Part shown: positions 25,527-34,931 of the stretch, piece by piece | How positions within the stretch are numbered: position 1 is the first letter of the stretch | Layout of the letters: each line of letters begins with the position of its first letter | The notes under the pieces: model-generated | Databases searched by the model: none | What the model saw: only the letters and a program-made list of their open reading frames with translations | Told to the model about the DNA's origin: nothing | Made by a program: the position numbers and the translations under genes | Assembly (NCBI GenBank): GCA_946482335.1 | Contig: CAMLRG010000010.1 | Location: 1 to 52,808, forward strand | Length of the DNA stretch: 52,808 bases | Direction: 5' to 3' | DNA from: an uncultured Duganella sp. | GTDB taxonomy: Bacteria > Pseudomonadota > Gammaproteobacteria > Burkholderiales > Burkholderiaceae

Positions 25527-26492
25527 TTACTTGAGCCAGCCGCGGCGGCGGAAGTACAGCAACGGGGCGACGGCGCTGATCACCATCAGGCCCAGGGCCC
25601 ACGGGTAGCCCATATTCCACTTCAACTCCGGCAGGATGTCGAAGTTCATGCCGTACACCGAGGCGATCAGGGTCGGCGGCAGGAAGGCCACCGAGGCGAC
25701 CGAGAAGATCTTGATGATCTTGTTCTGGTTAATGTTGATGAAGCCGACGGTGGCATCCATCAGGAAGTTGATCTTGTCGAACAGGAAGGACGTGTGGCCG
25801 TCCAGCGATTCAATGTCGCGCAGGATCTGGCGCGCTTCCTCGAACTGGTCGGAATTGAGCAGGCGGCCGCGCATCAGGAAGGACACTGCGCGGCGGGTAT
25901 CCATCATGTTGCGGCGGATGCGGCCGTTCAAGTCTTCCTCGTGCGCGATGGCGCTCAGGGCATCGGCTGCGTCCTTGTCGGTGAATTCTTCCTGCAGCAC
26001 GCGGCCGGAGACTTCTTCCAGCTTCATATAGATGCCTTCCAGCGCATCCGCGGAGTATTCGGCATCGGTGGCGTACAGGTCGAGCAGCACGTCCATGTAG
26101 TCGGCGATCGAACCGGGGCGCGAACGGGCGCGCATGCGCACCAGGCGGAATACCGGCAAGTCGTCGGTGTGGACCGAGAACAGCATTTTCTTGGCGAGGA
26201 TGAACGCCACGGTGACCACGCGCGACGGGCCGTCGTCTTCTTCCAGCAGGAAGTCGGTACGCAGGTGGAGGTCGCCGTTTTCCGCTTCGTAGTAGCGGGC
26301 GGAGGCTTCGATGTCCTTGACTTCATCTTCGCCGGGCAGGATCACGCCGTAGATGGTCTTGACCCAGGCGCGCTCGTCTTCTGTCGGATCGGTCAGGTCG
26401 ACCCAGACCGGTGCCACTTGTTCAAGGTCTTCGCGCGTCTCAATAGGCACCTGGTTGAGCCGGCCATTTTGTAAAACGAAAACATTGATCAT
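25527..26492 (-). CDS. corA: CorA-family magnesium/cobalt transporter
   Basis: This is a pentameric inner-membrane channel for Mg2+ (and Co2+). The 321-residue protein has the long soluble N-terminal domain and ends with two membrane helices (SVASVAFLPPTLIASV and GYPWALGLMVISAVAPLLYF). The selectivity motif YGMN lies between them, followed by FDILPELKW. The basic RRRGWLK tail is typical. I use the ATG at 26492 (MINVFVLQNG) over a TTG two codons upstream. It converges on hemL across the large palindrome. Confidence 0.94.
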   Translation of the reverse strand: MINVFVLQNGRLNQVPIETREDLEQVAPVWVDLTDPTEDERAWVKTIYGVILPGEDEVKDIEASARYYEAENGDLHLRTDFLLEEDDGPSRVVTVAFILAKKMLFSVHTDDLPVFRLVRMRARSRPGSIADYMDVLLDLYATDAEYSADALEGIYMKLEEVSGRVLQEEFTDKDAADALSAIAHEEDLNGRIRRNMMDTRRAVSFLMRGRLLNSDQFEEARQILRDIESLDGHTSFLFDKINFLMDATVGFININQNKIIKIFSVASVAFLPPTLIASVYGMNFDILPELKWNMGYPWALGLMVISAVAPLLYFRRRGWLK

Positions 26493-26596
26493 AGGCAATC
26501 TCAGCCGGACAGGGGGTGTAGAGCGCGGGGTCTAAAAAACTTCGCAAGTGTACCCGCAAAGGGGGGGCGGCTGCCAGCCTCCCGATGCAATTTTTT

Positions 26597-26674
26597 TAAA
26601 CCGGTAAACCTGCAGACCGGGGCGCAGGCCCTAGGGCATGACGGGGCGGCCAACCGACCGCCTTACCGGTTTTA
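26597..26674. repeat. Palindromic repeat copy 2
   Basis: The outer arms TAAACCGGTAA and TTACCGGTTTTA match the family, but the inner part is diverged and lacks the GGGTCTGACCC hairpin. It contains shorter self-complementary GC-rich pieces. Its right edge supplies the stop codon of the gene at 26672-27034. It lies downstream of that gene and upstream of corA, both on the minus strand. Confidence 0.75.
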
Positions 26675-27034
26675 GCGCGTAGCCCGCTCGATCGCGCGGT
26701 CAGTCACGCCCTGCACCGGTTCCGGCGCCGGCTTGGGCGGTGCCTTCGGCGCTTCAATGCCGCGCGTGTCGTGGATCTCGATCACCTTGCCCTGGCCCGC
26801 GCACTCGGTATTGGAAATCACGGTCTTGCCAGCAATAACACATTTGCGCATGGGCGCCGCCGGTGCGGCCGCCGGTGCAGCCACGGCGGCGGCTGTCGCG
26901 CCCACCTTGTCCAAGCCTTCGGCGAACAGGTTGCGCTCCTGCCGCATCGAGATCAGGGCGAACGCCGCCACCGCGCCCAGCACGCCCATGACGACCGCCA
27001 CTGCGATCAGGCTGATTCCTTTTTGACGTTTCAT
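26672..27034 (-). CDS. Small membrane-anchored protein, DUF4124-like
   Basis: This 120-residue protein has a single N-terminal membrane helix (ISLIAVAVVMGVLGAVAAFALI). An Ala/Pro linker and a short domain with two Cys follow (MRKCVIAGKTVISNTECAGQG), which resembles DUF4124-type periplasmic modules. A Pro-rich tail ends it. The ATG overlaps the mtgA stop by four bases, so it is probably the last gene of the aroE-mtgA unit. The function is not known. The stop codon uses the first bases of a dispersed repeat. Confidence 0.7.
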   Translation of the reverse strand: MKRQKGISLIAVAVVMGVLGAVAAFALISMRQERNLFAEGLDKVGATAAAVAAPAAAPAAPMRKCVIAGKTVISNTECAGQGKVIEIHDTRGIEAPKAPPKPAPEPVQGVTDRAIERATR

Positions 27035-27723
27035 GGTAGCTCCGCAGAATTCATACGCCGCAGGATGATGCCGGTGCGCCGCGCCAGGTACGCCGATTCG
27101 CGGTGCGCATCATAATAGCGGGGACGCGGCAGCATCACCGCCAGCCGCGCCGCCTGTTCCGCTCCCAGCCGCGCGGCCGGAATGCGGTAGTAGTGGCGCG
27201 CTGCCGCTTCCGCACCGTAGATGCCGCGGCCAAACTCGGCCACGTTCAGGTAAATCTCGAAGATGCGGCGCTTATCCATCAGCATTTCGAGCATGTAGGT
27301 GATGATCAGCTCCTGGCCCTTGCGCAGGTAGCTGCGCGAGCCGGACAGGAACAGGTTCTTGGCCAGCTGCTGGGTGATGGTCGAACCGCCATGGACCTTG
27401 GTTTTCTTCTTCTTTTGCTGATTGTGCTCGTACGCCTTCTGCACCGCCTCCCAGTCCACACCCTCGTGGTCGGCGAAGTTGGCGTCTTCGGAAGCGATGA
27501 TGGCGCGCTTCAGGTTGGGCGAGATGGCCTTGTAATCGACCCACATCTGCTTGACGCGCGCCTTCGGGTCCTTTTCCTGCATGGCCGCCTGCTGCTCGCG
27601 CATGAAGGCCGTCATGGTCGGATTATGGTCGACCCACCACCAGATCTGCACGAAGAAATACAGCTGCACCGCGAGGAAAATCGCGACCGGCACGATGATG
27701 AACCACTTCAGCTTCCGGATCAT
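27031..27723 (-). CDS. mtgA: Monofunctional biosynthetic peptidoglycan transglycosylase
   Basis: This GT51 enzyme polymerises lipid II into glycan strands at the outer face of the inner membrane. The 230-residue protein has an N-terminal membrane helix ([19 protein letters not shown]). The catalytic Glu lies in [15 protein letters not shown], with [17 protein letters not shown] and [19 protein letters not shown] as the other GT51 motifs. I start at the ATG at 27723, which overlaps the aroE stop by ATGA; this matches the usual length and start of the family. No penicillin-binding domain is present, so it is monofunctional. Confidence 0.95.
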   Translation of the reverse strand: MIRKLKWFIIVPVAIFLAVQLYFFVQIWWWVDHNPTMTAFMREQQAAMQEKDPKARVKQMWVDYKAISPNLKRAIIASEDANFADHEGVDWEAVQKAYEHNQQKKKKTKVHGGSTITQQLAKNLFLSGSRSYLRKGQELIITYMLEMLMDKRRIFEIYLNVAEFGRGIYGAEAAARHYYRIPAARLGAEQAARLAVMLPRPRYYDAHRESAYLARRTGIILRRMNSAELP

Positions 27724-28541
27724 AGCTTGGCGCGCAATTGCTGCAGCACGCCGGCCGTCCGCGGCCGCACGCCACGCCACACTTCAAACGCTTCGGCGGC
27801 CTGTTCGACCAGCATGCCCAGGCCGTCGCGGGTGGCGGCGCCGTGGCTGGCGGCAAATTCCATGAAGACGGTCGGCTTGGCGCCATACATCATGTCCAGC
27901 GCCAGCGCGCCGGGCGCAAACGCACTGGCCGGCACCGGCGGCAGGTCGGCGCTCAGGCTGGCCGACGTGGCGTTGATGACAATGTCGAAGGCTCCGGTCA
28001 CGTCGGCAAAGCCGCAGGCCGACAGCACGCCTGGCCCCGCCAGCGCGCCGAACTGTTCGACCAGCGCTTCGGCGGTGGCCACGGTGCGGTTGGCGATCAC
28101 CAGGGCCGCCGGGCGGTGTTCGAGGATCGGCAGCACCACGCCGCGCGCGGCGCCGCCGGCCCCCAGCAAGAGCACGCGCTTGCCGGCTATCGGTACGCCG
28201 GCGTTGCGCACGATGTCGGCCACCAGGCCGGCGCCATCGGTGTTGTCGCCGGTGATGCTGCCGTCGGCGCCGAACACCAGGGTATTGACGGCGCCCGCTG
28301 CCTGGGCCCGCACGGTCAGGGCGCCGGCCAGCTTGTGCGCTTCGAGCTTGAACGGCACGGTGACGTTGGCGCCCTTGCCGCCTTCGGCAATGAAGGCACG
28401 CACGCTAGCGGCAAAACCGTCGACCGGCGCCAGGCGTTTTTCGTAAGTCAGTTGCTGGCCCGTCTGGGCCGCGTAGGCGGCGTGGATTTCGGGCGATTTG
28501 CTATGGGCGATCGGATTGCCGAAGACGCAATACTTGTCCAT
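27720..28541 (-). CDS. aroE: Shikimate dehydrogenase
   Basis: This enzyme reduces 3-dehydroshikimate to shikimate with NADPH. The 273-residue protein has the shikimate-binding [13 protein letters not shown], the catalytic Lys in [16 protein letters not shown] and the nucleotide-binding GAGGAARGV with NRT. The ATG at 28541 shares a base with the stop of the TonB-like gene (TGATG), so translation is probably coupled. It lies in a run of housekeeping genes on the minus strand. Another pathway gene, aroQ, is 7 kb away on the other strand. Confidence 0.96.
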   Translation of the reverse strand: MDKYCVFGNPIAHSKSPEIHAAYAAQTGQQLTYEKRLAPVDGFAASVRAFIAEGGKGANVTVPFKLEAHKLAGALTVRAQAAGAVNTLVFGADGSITGDNTDGAGLVADIVRNAGVPIAGKRVLLLGAGGAARGVVLPILEHRPAALVIANRTVATAEALVEQFGALAGPGVLSACGFADVTGAFDIVINATSASLSADLPPVPASAFAPGALALDMMYGAKPTVFMEFAASHGAATRDGLGMLVEQAAEAFEVWRGVRPRTAGVLQQLRAKL

Positions 28542-29425
28542 CACTGGCCGCCGCCAGTCAGGTTGGCTTCCATCTTTTCCTCGCGGGTGAACTTGAAGGT
28601 GGTGATGATGACCCACAGGTCGTCACGGTCGTTGGACAGCATATTCGGCGGGAATTTGCCGAACGGCGAAGCGCGCCGCACGATGTTGACCGCCGCCGCG
28701 TCCAGGTCCGGGTTGCCGGAACTGCGCTCGACGCGGATGCCGCCTTCTTTCATATAGATGCTGCCATCCATGAAGATCGGGATGTAGAGCACCAGTTCGC
28801 CGTACATCTTCTTGCCGTTCTTCTGCGGGAAGTTCAGGGTGCCGATTTCTTCCACGCGGCGCTGGAAGGTCTTGTAATACATCGCATAGCCCACTTCACG
28901 CGTGCTGGGCGTGATCATGGTCTTTTTCGGGCGTTTGTTCTGGTCCTCGATGGTTTGCGTGATTTCCGCTTCCATGCGGGCGATGGCCTTGCTGCTTTCG
29001 ATCAGGTCGGCGCCGGTGCGGGTCGGGTCGGTCTGTTTCTTTTCCGTCACAGGGGGCGCGGACAGCGGGCTCTTTTTCAGCTGGGTCAGGAGGTTTTTCT
29101 GGCGTTCCTCCAGTTCCTGCATGTAGCGCTGGGAGGCCTTGATGCTTTCGCCGGTGTCCATGCGGCGCATGTCGGGCAGCGGGGACTTGGCGCGGCCGGC
29201 GTCGGCATTGCCGCCGCCGTCGAGGTTGGCTTGCGCCAGGGCGTCGGCCTTCAAAGGCTTGGAGGCGTGCTTGGCGTTGACCAGGATGACTTCCAGGCCG
29301 GGGTCGGTCGGCTCGACCTTGAAGGCTTTGGGGGCGACGAAATGCACCATCAGCGCCGCGGCGTGTACCGCCACCGACACGGCGGAGGCGATGACAAGGA
29401 ACTGGTTTTCTTTGAAATACTTCAC
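28541..29425 (-). CDS. TonB C-terminal domain protein
   Basis: This 294-residue envelope protein has one N-terminal membrane anchor ([20 protein letters not shown]) and a charged, partly coiled middle (residues about 90-170, [18 protein letters not shown]). A C-terminal TonB/TolA-like domain holds [18 protein letters not shown] and the closing [13 protein letters not shown]. It may pass energy to outer-membrane receptors or act structurally. No exbB/exbD genes are nearby and there is no classic Pro-Lys spacer, so a non-TonB role is possible. The start is GTG at 29425 with a weak ribosome site. A repeat separates it from rnb upstream. Confidence 0.8.
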   Translation of the reverse strand: MKYFKENQFLVIASAVSVAVHAAALMVHFVAPKAFKVEPTDPGLEVILVNAKHASKPLKADALAQANLDGGGNADAGRAKSPLPDMRRMDTGESIKASQRYMQELEERQKNLLTQLKKSPLSAPPVTEKKQTDPTRTGADLIESSKAIARMEAEITQTIEDQNKRPKKTMITPSTREVGYAMYYKTFQRRVEEIGTLNFPQKNGKKMYGELVLYIPIFMDGSIYMKEGGIRVERSSGNPDLDAAAVNIVRRASPFGKFPPNMLSNDRDDLWVIITTFKFTREEKMEANLTGGGQ

Positions 29426-29471
29426 GCGCTGGGCTTCTGGATGATGCTTTTGGGAGTTTGCATTCTACGAC

Positions 29472-29511
29472 AAACCGGTAAACCGGTGTCTGACCCGCAG
29501 GGTCAGACACC
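29472..29511 (-). repeat. Palindromic repeat copy 3
   Basis: A single copy: AAACCGGTAAACCG followed by a perfect 11-bp hairpin GTGTCTGACCC-GCA-GGGTCAGACAC. It lies 8 bp from the rnb stop and 46 bp from the start of the TonB-like gene, on a stretch probably transcribed as one unit. Confidence 0.85.
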
Positions 29512-29519
29512 CCAAGTGT

Positions 29520-31553
29520 TTACTGCGGCCCCGGTTCCGTCACCACCGTCTCGCTGGCCAGCGAGGCCTCCTCCGCATCCGCCTCGGTCGGCTGCGCCGG
29601 ATCGGCCGGCACCTCTTCCTCGTCCAATTCCGCCTCCGGCTCGGCCGGCAAGGTCACCGACCCTTCCTGCAGTCGCGTCTCGATGGTCAAATCCACCTCA
29701 TCCCAACGCAGCACATCCAGCTTGACGTGCGCGCCGCGCGCCACCGCCGGCATGCCCGGCAGGCGCACGATCAGCGGAATGTCCGCCAGCCGCAGCACTT
29801 CATCCTTCAGCACCACCGCCTCCACTTCCTTCGCGTCATGCTGTCCCAGCCAGCGCAGGCACCAGTAGCGCTCCATATTCGACTGGAAGTCCGCGTAGGC
29901 TGCATAGGCCGCATCGAAGGCCGACACGATGGCGAACAGGTTGGCATCCTTATGCTTGAACGGCGCCACCATCGGCGCCGTCACGCCATGCGAGGCGCAG
30001 GCCAGGATCTGCCATTGGTTGACCAGGTCCGTATAGCGGCGCAGCGGCGAGGTCGACCAGGCATACTGGTCCACCCCCAGGCCCTGGTGCGGCGCCGCCT
30101 GCGTCATCATGCGCACCTGCATCTTGGCGGCCCAGCCGCCCACGCCCTGCCCCTGGGTACGGTAAATGCCCGGCACGCCGTGGTCGTGCATCAATTTGCC
30201 CCAGGTGCTGTTGGCGAAGATCATCAGTTCGGCGACGATCTTGTCCAGCGGCGCGCCGCGCTTGCGGCGGCTGATGGTGACCACGTCGTCTTCCACGTAG
30301 AAGTTGAAGTCGACCCGGTTGTTCTGTTCCGGCCTCAGGCCGAACGCTTCGCGCTTGACCATGCGGCCCTGCTCCAGGTGCTGGGCCCAGCCCCACAGCA
30401 GGGTCAGTTCGGCCTTGCGCGGGTAGTCGCCCGCGCCGCTGGCCAGGGTTTCCTCATTGACCAGCTCATCGAGCGTGTTGTGGCGCAGGTTATTGGCGAT
30501 CGGGACCAGTTCTGCCTTGGTTTCGGTCGACAGCACCGACCAGTCGGCCGGGTCGAGCACGGCATACAGCGACAGGGCCGGGCAAGTCTTGCCCTCGGCC
30601 AGGGTGAAGGCGTCGACAATCGCGTCCGGCAGCATGGTGATCTTGTCGCCCGGCATATACACGGTGGACATGCGGCTGCGCGCAATCTTGTCGATCGCAT
30701 CGTCGGGCTTGATGCCCAGGCCCGGCGCGGCGATGTGGATGCCGACGCGCACCTTGCCATCGGGCTGGTGCACCACGGAGAAGGCATCGTCGATTTCGGT
30801 GGTGGTCACGTCGTCGATGGAGAACGCTTCCACCGCCGCCAGCGGCAGCTTGGCTGGCGCCGACGGCACCGGCAGGTCGGGGAAACCGTGGCCTTTCGGG
30901 AAATTCTCGAACAGGAAGCGCGACATATGCAAATCCTTCGGCGATTTGATGCCGCCGGTGGACAGCATCAGGCGCGCCGGCGTGGTATGCGCTTCGTTCG
31001 CCGCCTGCTCCAGCGCCTTGTATTCGATGGTGTTCTTGTCAGGCTTGAACAACAGCTGCTGGACGATGTTCTGCATCGACGCCGGCAGCTTGCCCGCCTT
31101 CAGCTCGTCGGCATACTGGCCCTGGATGATGGCTTGCTGTTTTTTCTTTTCGATGCCGGCCAGGGCGGCCTTCAGGGTCTGCTCCGGTGCCTTCTTGTAG
31201 CGGCCCCGCCCTTTCTTGTGGAAATAGATCGGCGCGGAATGCAGGCTCAGGATCAGGCCGGCCGCTTCCGCCGGCTGCGGCGCGTGGCCGAAGTATTCGG
31301 CGCCCAGTTCGGCGAAACCGAATTCCTCCTCCCCCGCCACTTCCCACAGGAAGTCCAGGTCGACGTCGGCGGCGATGGCCTTGGCCTGTTCCATCAGTTC
31401 GGCCGGCGACGGCTTGTCGAACTGCAGCATCACATCCTTGGTTTTCACCTTGTTGCGCTTGCCGCTCGCCATTTCGACCTGATAGGCCTCGCCCGCCTGC
31501 GACAGCACGCTGCCTACCTTGAAATCGCCGGATTCTTCAAAAAATACATTCAT
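29520..31553 (-). CDS. RNB-domain exoribonuclease (RNase II/R family)
   Basis: This 677-residue enzyme is expected to degrade RNA 3' to 5'. The RNB catalytic region includes TTTEIDDAFSV, YMPGDKITMLP and the signature WSTSPLRRYTDLVNQWQ near residues 500-515. It is shorter than RNase R and has an Asp/Glu/Pro-rich tail (ELDEEEVPADPAQPTEADA). I start at MNVFFEESGDFKVG (31553) with AGGA nine bases upstream; the ATG overlaps the ubiC stop. A short N-terminal part replaces clear cold-shock domains, so I do not assign it to Rnb or Rnr. Neighbours are ubiC, yqiA and mpl. Confidence 0.88.
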   Translation of the reverse strand: MNVFFEESGDFKVGSVLSQAGEAYQVEMASGKRNKVKTKDVMLQFDKPSPAELMEQAKAIAADVDLDFLWEVAGEEEFGFAELGAEYFGHAPQPAEAAGLILSLHSAPIYFHKKGRGRYKKAPEQTLKAALAGIEKKKQQAIIQGQYADELKAGKLPASMQNIVQQLLFKPDKNTIEYKALEQAANEAHTTPARLMLSTGGIKSPKDLHMSRFLFENFPKGHGFPDLPVPSAPAKLPLAAVEAFSIDDVTTTEIDDAFSVVHQPDGKVRVGIHIAAPGLGIKPDDAIDKIARSRMSTVYMPGDKITMLPDAIVDAFTLAEGKTCPALSLYAVLDPADWSVLSTETKAELVPIANNLRHNTLDELVNEETLASGAGDYPRKAELTLLWGWAQHLEQGRMVKREAFGLRPEQNNRVDFNFYVEDDVVTISRRKRGAPLDKIVAELMIFANSTWGKLMHDHGVPGIYRTQGQGVGGWAAKMQVRMMTQAAPHQGLGVDQYAWSTSPLRRYTDLVNQWQILACASHGVTAPMVAPFKHKDANLFAIVSAFDAAYAAYADFQSNMERYWCLRWLGQHDAKEVEAVVLKDEVLRLADIPLIVRLPGMPAVARGAHVKLDVLRWDEVDLTIETRLQEGSVTLPAEPEAELDEEEVPADPAQPTEADAEEASLASETVVTEPGPQ

Positions 31554-32134
31554 CGATCGTTGTTCCTGTGGAGCTTGAGCACCGCGGGCAGGAAGACCTC
31601 GGTCACAAGCAAAGTTCCTTCGCGGCGCTGGTACAGGCAACGCCGTGCATACAATAAAGCATCGTCCGGGACCTCGGCGCCCTGGGCCGCCAGGGCGGCG
31701 CGGGCCCGGCGGGCCAGCGGATGCGTGGCGCGCAAGCGCGCAAAAGCCAGTCCGCCGCGCCGCACGCGCGGGTCGCCGAACAGCGTACTGCCGAGCGAGC
31801 GTTCGCCCAGGGCGCTGAACAGCGGCCAGTCCGAGGCATCCGCCGACATCGGCACCACGGTGTGGGCGAAGACGACAGGCGTATTATCACACCGCAGCAG
31901 GACTTCCCTCTCCCACACGCGGCCGGGACGGTGGTAGCCGATGGCATTGGCTTCGTCGGCCAGGCAGATCGCCGTATCCTGGTGCAGCAATTGCACGCGG
32001 AAGGTGCTGCTGTGCGCCTTCAGCTTGTTGGTCAGCGAGCCGCCGCCAGCGAGCCAGTGGCGGTAAGGGGGCGGTGCATTTGTCGCGAGCACGTGACCGT
32101 GCCAGTTGGCCTGGCGCAGCGATTGTCCTTTCAT
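31550..32134 (-). CDS. ubiC: Chorismate--pyruvate lyase
   Basis: This enzyme removes pyruvate from chorismate to give 4-hydroxybenzoate, the ring precursor of ubiquinone. The 194-residue protein has the family pattern GGGSLTNKLKAHSSTFRVQL, REVLLRCDNTPVVFAHTVVP and LGERSLGSTLFGD. The length fits UbiC. It overlaps yqiA upstream and the RNB gene downstream by four bases each. No ubiA is next to it, so prenylation of 4-hydroxybenzoate must be encoded elsewhere. Confidence 0.88.
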   Translation of the reverse strand: MKGQSLRQANWHGHVLATNAPPPYRHWLAGGGSLTNKLKAHSSTFRVQLLHQDTAICLADEANAIGYHRPGRVWEREVLLRCDNTPVVFAHTVVPMSADASDWPLFSALGERSLGSTLFGDPRVRRGGLAFARLRATHPLARRARAALAAQGAEVPDDALLYARRCLYQRREGTLLVTEVFLPAVLKLHRNNDR

Positions 32135-32712
32135 CGAACCTCGCCCGTGATGCCGCCAAATGCCAGGACTTCATCCAGATAGTCGGCGTATTCGCTGATG
32201 GCATGGTCGCTGCCCGGCACCACCTTCTGCGTGGCGCCGGCGTAGTGGGCCACCATGTCGCGGTAGTCCAATACCTCGTCGCCGGTGCAGGCGAGCAGGA
32301 AATAGCGTTCCGGGCGCGTAATGCGCGGCACGGCCAGCGCCCTCAGTTCCTCTATATATTCACGCTTGAATTCGAATGGCTCGTCCGAATGGTAGGCGGT
32401 GGTGACGCCGACGTGCTGGTCGAGATCGAGCATCGGCACCACGGCGGGGTTCAGCAGGACGGCGCGGCAGCCCAATTGTTCCGCCATCCAGGTGGCGTAA
32501 TAGCCCCCCAGGGATGAGCCGACGATCGTGAGCCGTTCGGGCGCGATGCCGGCGACCAGGCCGAAAGCCAGCGCCATCGCCAGCCTGGGGCTGGCCGGCA
32601 GCTGGGGGCACAGGAATTCATCGCTACGGCCGAGCTGCGCCATCCGCTCCCCCGTCAGCCGCGCCTTCATCGACCGCGGCGAGGAACGGAAGCCATGCAA
32701 GTACAAAATCAT
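32131..32712 (-). CDS. YqiA/YcfP-family esterase
   Basis: This 193-residue alpha/beta-hydrolase opens with MILYLHGFRSSPRS. The nucleophile elbow is GSSLGGYYA, with Asp in TGDEVLDYRDM and His in GSDHAISEY completing a Ser-Asp-His triad. E. coli YqiA is an esterase acting on short acyl-CoA or ester substrates; the natural substrate is unknown. Its ATG shares a base with the mpl stop (TAATG) and its end overlaps ubiC. Confidence 0.88.
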   Translation of the reverse strand: MILYLHGFRSSPRSMKARLTGERMAQLGRSDEFLCPQLPASPRLAMALAFGLVAGIAPERLTIVGSSLGGYYATWMAEQLGCRAVLLNPAVVPMLDLDQHVGVTTAYHSDEPFEFKREYIEELRALAVPRITRPERYFLLACTGDEVLDYRDMVAHYAGATQKVVPGSDHAISEYADYLDEVLAFGGITGEVR

Positions 32713-34088
32713 TACTTCAGCGCCTCCAGCAATTTCTGGTGGACGCCGCCGAAGCCGCCATTGCTCATCACAATGATATGGTCGCCCGGGCGCGCTGCCG
32801 CAACGATGGCCTTGACCATCAGGTCCAGGTCGTCGAAGGCGGAGGCGATGGCCCCCATCGGCGACAAGGCTTCGCCCAGCTTCCAGCCCAGGGCTTGCTC
32901 ACTGCCGAAGCCGAATACCAGGTCGGCCTCTTTCAGGCTGCCCGGCAGCGCATCCTTCATGGTGCCCAGCTTCATGGTGTTGGAACGCGGTTCCAGCACG
33001 GCCAGGATGCGGCCGGTGGCGCCGGTCGCGCGCAGCTTCTGGCGCAGGCCGCCCACCGTGGTTTCGATGGCAGTCGGGTGGTGGGCGAAGTCATCGTACA
33101 CGGTGATGCCATTGACGGTGCCGCGCACTTCCATGCGGCGCTTGACGCTCTGGAAGCTGTCCAGTGCCTGGGCCGCAATCTCGATCGGCACGCCCACGTG
33201 GCGCGCGGCGGCGATCGCGGCCAAGGCGTTGGAACGGTTATGCCTGCCGGTCAGTTGCCAATTCACGGTGGCGGCCTTGGCGCCCTTGAACAGGACGTCG
33301 AAGCTGCCATCGGCATGTTCGGCCATGGTCCAGTCGGCGTCTTCGGCGCTGCCGAAGGTTTCCTTCTCGCTCCAGCAGCCGCGTTTCAGCACGCGCTGCA
33401 GGCTGGCTTCGTCGGCATTGACGATCACGCGGCCGATGCCGGGCACGGTACGTACCAGGTGGTGGAACTGGGTTTCGATGGCGCCAATGTCGGGGAAGAT
33501 GTCGGCGTGGTCGTATTCCAGGTTGTTCAGGATGGCTGTTTTCGAATGGTAGTGCACGAACTTGCTGCGCTTGTCGAAGAAGGCGGTGTCGTATTCGTCG
33601 GCTTCGATGACGAAGAATTCGGACTGGGCGCCGGGGCCGGTAAGGCGGGCGGAGATGCCGAAGTTCTGCGGGATGCCGCCGATCAGGAAGCCGGGCGCGT
33701 AGCCGGCACTCTCCAGTATCCAGGCCAGCATGGCCGAGGTGGTGGTCTTGCCGTGCGTGCCGGCGACCGACAGCACCCATTTGTCTTTCAGGATGTGTTC
33801 GCCGATCCATTGCGGGCCGGAGATCATCGGCAGGTTGCGGTTCATGATTTCTTCAATCAGGGGATTGCCGCGCGAAACCACGTTGCCGATGACGTAGAGG
33901 TCGGGGTTCAATTCCACCTGCTCGGGGCCGAAACCCTGGATCAGCTCAATGCCCTGGGCTTCCAGCTGGGTGCTCATCGGGGGATAGACATTGGCGTCGC
34001 AACCGGTGACACGGTGGCCGGCTTCTTTTGCCAGGACGGCAAGTCCGCCCATGAAGGTGCCGCAAATGCCGAGGATGTGGATGTGCAT
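32712..34088 (-). CDS. mpl: UDP-N-acetylmuramate:L-Ala-gamma-D-Glu-meso-diaminopimelate ligase
   Basis: This cytoplasmic Mur ligase reattaches recycled tripeptide to UDP-MurNAc in peptidoglycan recycling. The 458-residue protein begins MHIHILGICGTFMGGLAVLA and has the ATP loop SVAGTHGKTTTSAML near residue 108-120, then DEYDTAFFDKRSKF and YDDFAHHPTAIE. It is distinct from MurC by its start and the FMGGLA segment. It is the first gene of the mpl-yqiA-ubiC-rnb set, and a repeat pair lies just upstream, which may affect the promoter. Confidence 0.95.
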   Translation of the reverse strand: MHIHILGICGTFMGGLAVLAKEAGHRVTGCDANVYPPMSTQLEAQGIELIQGFGPEQVELNPDLYVIGNVVSRGNPLIEEIMNRNLPMISGPQWIGEHILKDKWVLSVAGTHGKTTTSAMLAWILESAGYAPGFLIGGIPQNFGISARLTGPGAQSEFFVIEADEYDTAFFDKRSKFVHYHSKTAILNNLEYDHADIFPDIGAIETQFHHLVRTVPGIGRVIVNADEASLQRVLKRGCWSEKETFGSAEDADWTMAEHADGSFDVLFKGAKAATVNWQLTGRHNRSNALAAIAAARHVGVPIEIAAQALDSFQSVKRRMEVRGTVNGITVYDDFAHHPTAIETTVGGLRQKLRATGATGRILAVLEPRSNTMKLGTMKDALPGSLKEADLVFGFGSEQALGWKLGEALSPMGAIASAFDDLDLMVKAIVAAARPGDHIIVMSNGGFGGVHQKLLEALK

Positions 34089-34131
34089 GGTGGGGATGGA
34101 AAAGAATCAAGAGTGGGATTTTACCTGATTC

Positions 34132-34308
34132 AAACCGGTAAACCGGGGTCTGACCCGAAGGGTCAGACCCCGTCAGTTCGTCTGCCTGGGGTAAGGGTTG
34201 TGCGCTTTTGATCTTCGGCGAAAATCAACAGCCTAAAACCAGAACCGCAGACTTCCGTACCGTTGGGGGGTCGGACCCTTCGGGTCAGACCCCGGTTTAC
34301 CGGTTTTA
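34132..34308. repeat. Inverted pair of palindromic repeats (copies 4 and 5)
   Basis: Copy 4 (34132-34172) reads AAACCGGTAAACCGG then the hairpin GGGGTCTGACCC-GAA-GGGTCAGACCCC. Copy 5 (34265-34308) is nearly its reverse complement, ending CCGGTTTACCGGTTTTA. About 92 bp of unrelated sequence lie between, including a small hairpin around TTGATCTTCGGCGAAAATCAA. The unit sits between two divergent genes (mpl and the gene at 34323) and looks like a composite REP-type element. Confidence 0.85.
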
Positions 34309-34322
34309 GGTATGATGTACCC

Positions 34323-34931
34323 ATGAACACCGAAGTCAAAACCGAAATCGCCGCCGCCGCCGCGCGCATGATCGCGCAAGATGGCACCGATTACAGCAGT
34401 GCCAAGCGCAAGGCCGCCCGCCAGATCCTCGGCGAATCGCAAGCCCGCGACCTGTCCGACGTCCTGCCCGACAACGAACAGATCGAAGAGGAAGTCCGCC
34501 TGTACCACGCCCTGTATAACGCCGACACCCATCCCGCCCACCTGTTCCGCCTGCGCAGCCTGGCCTTGCAGGTGATGGAAATGCTGGAACAATACCAGCC
34601 CTACCTGACCGGCTCGGTCCTGGGCGGCAGCGCCGGCATGCACGACGACATCCACCTGCAAGTCTTCGTCGACAGCGCCAAGGAAGTCCACATTTACTTA
34701 TTGAACAAGAACCTGCAACTCGAAATTTCCGAATCGCCCCATTTCCGCGGCCCCCGTTACGACGACGTCGAAACGGTCAGCTTCATGTGGAAAAACACTG
34801 GCGTGCACGTCGAACTGTATGAACAGGACGACTTGCGCGGCGCGAAAAAGAAAAGCGGCGACAAGCTGCTGCGCGCCGACATCGCCGAATTGCGCTCCAT
34901 CCTCACCAACAGCTCACACCCCGCACAATGA
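34323..34931 (+). CDS. Nucleotidyltransferase-like protein of unknown function
   Basis: This 202-residue protein is not a recognised enzyme. Its middle (LTGSVLGGSAGMHDDIHLQ, near residue 97-115) resembles the GS-x-DxD nucleotidyltransferase core, but the acidic pair reads DDIH, so catalysis is doubtful. The N-terminal half is helical (AAAARMIAQDGTDYSSAKRK and EEVRLYHALYNADTHPAHL). I start at the ATG at 34323, just after the repeat pair; the open frame upstream only reads the repeat. Its stop overlaps the tlpA-like start by ATGA, so the two are coupled. Confidence 0.75.
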   Translation: MNTEVKTEIAAAAARMIAQDGTDYSSAKRKAARQILGESQARDLSDVLPDNEQIEEEVRLYHALYNADTHPAHLFRLRSLALQVMEMLEQYQPYLTGSVLGGSAGMHDDIHLQVFVDSAKEVHIYLLNKNLQLEISESPHFRGPRYDDVETVSFMWKNTGVHVELYEQDDLRGAKKKSGDKLLRADIAELRSILTNSSHPAQ

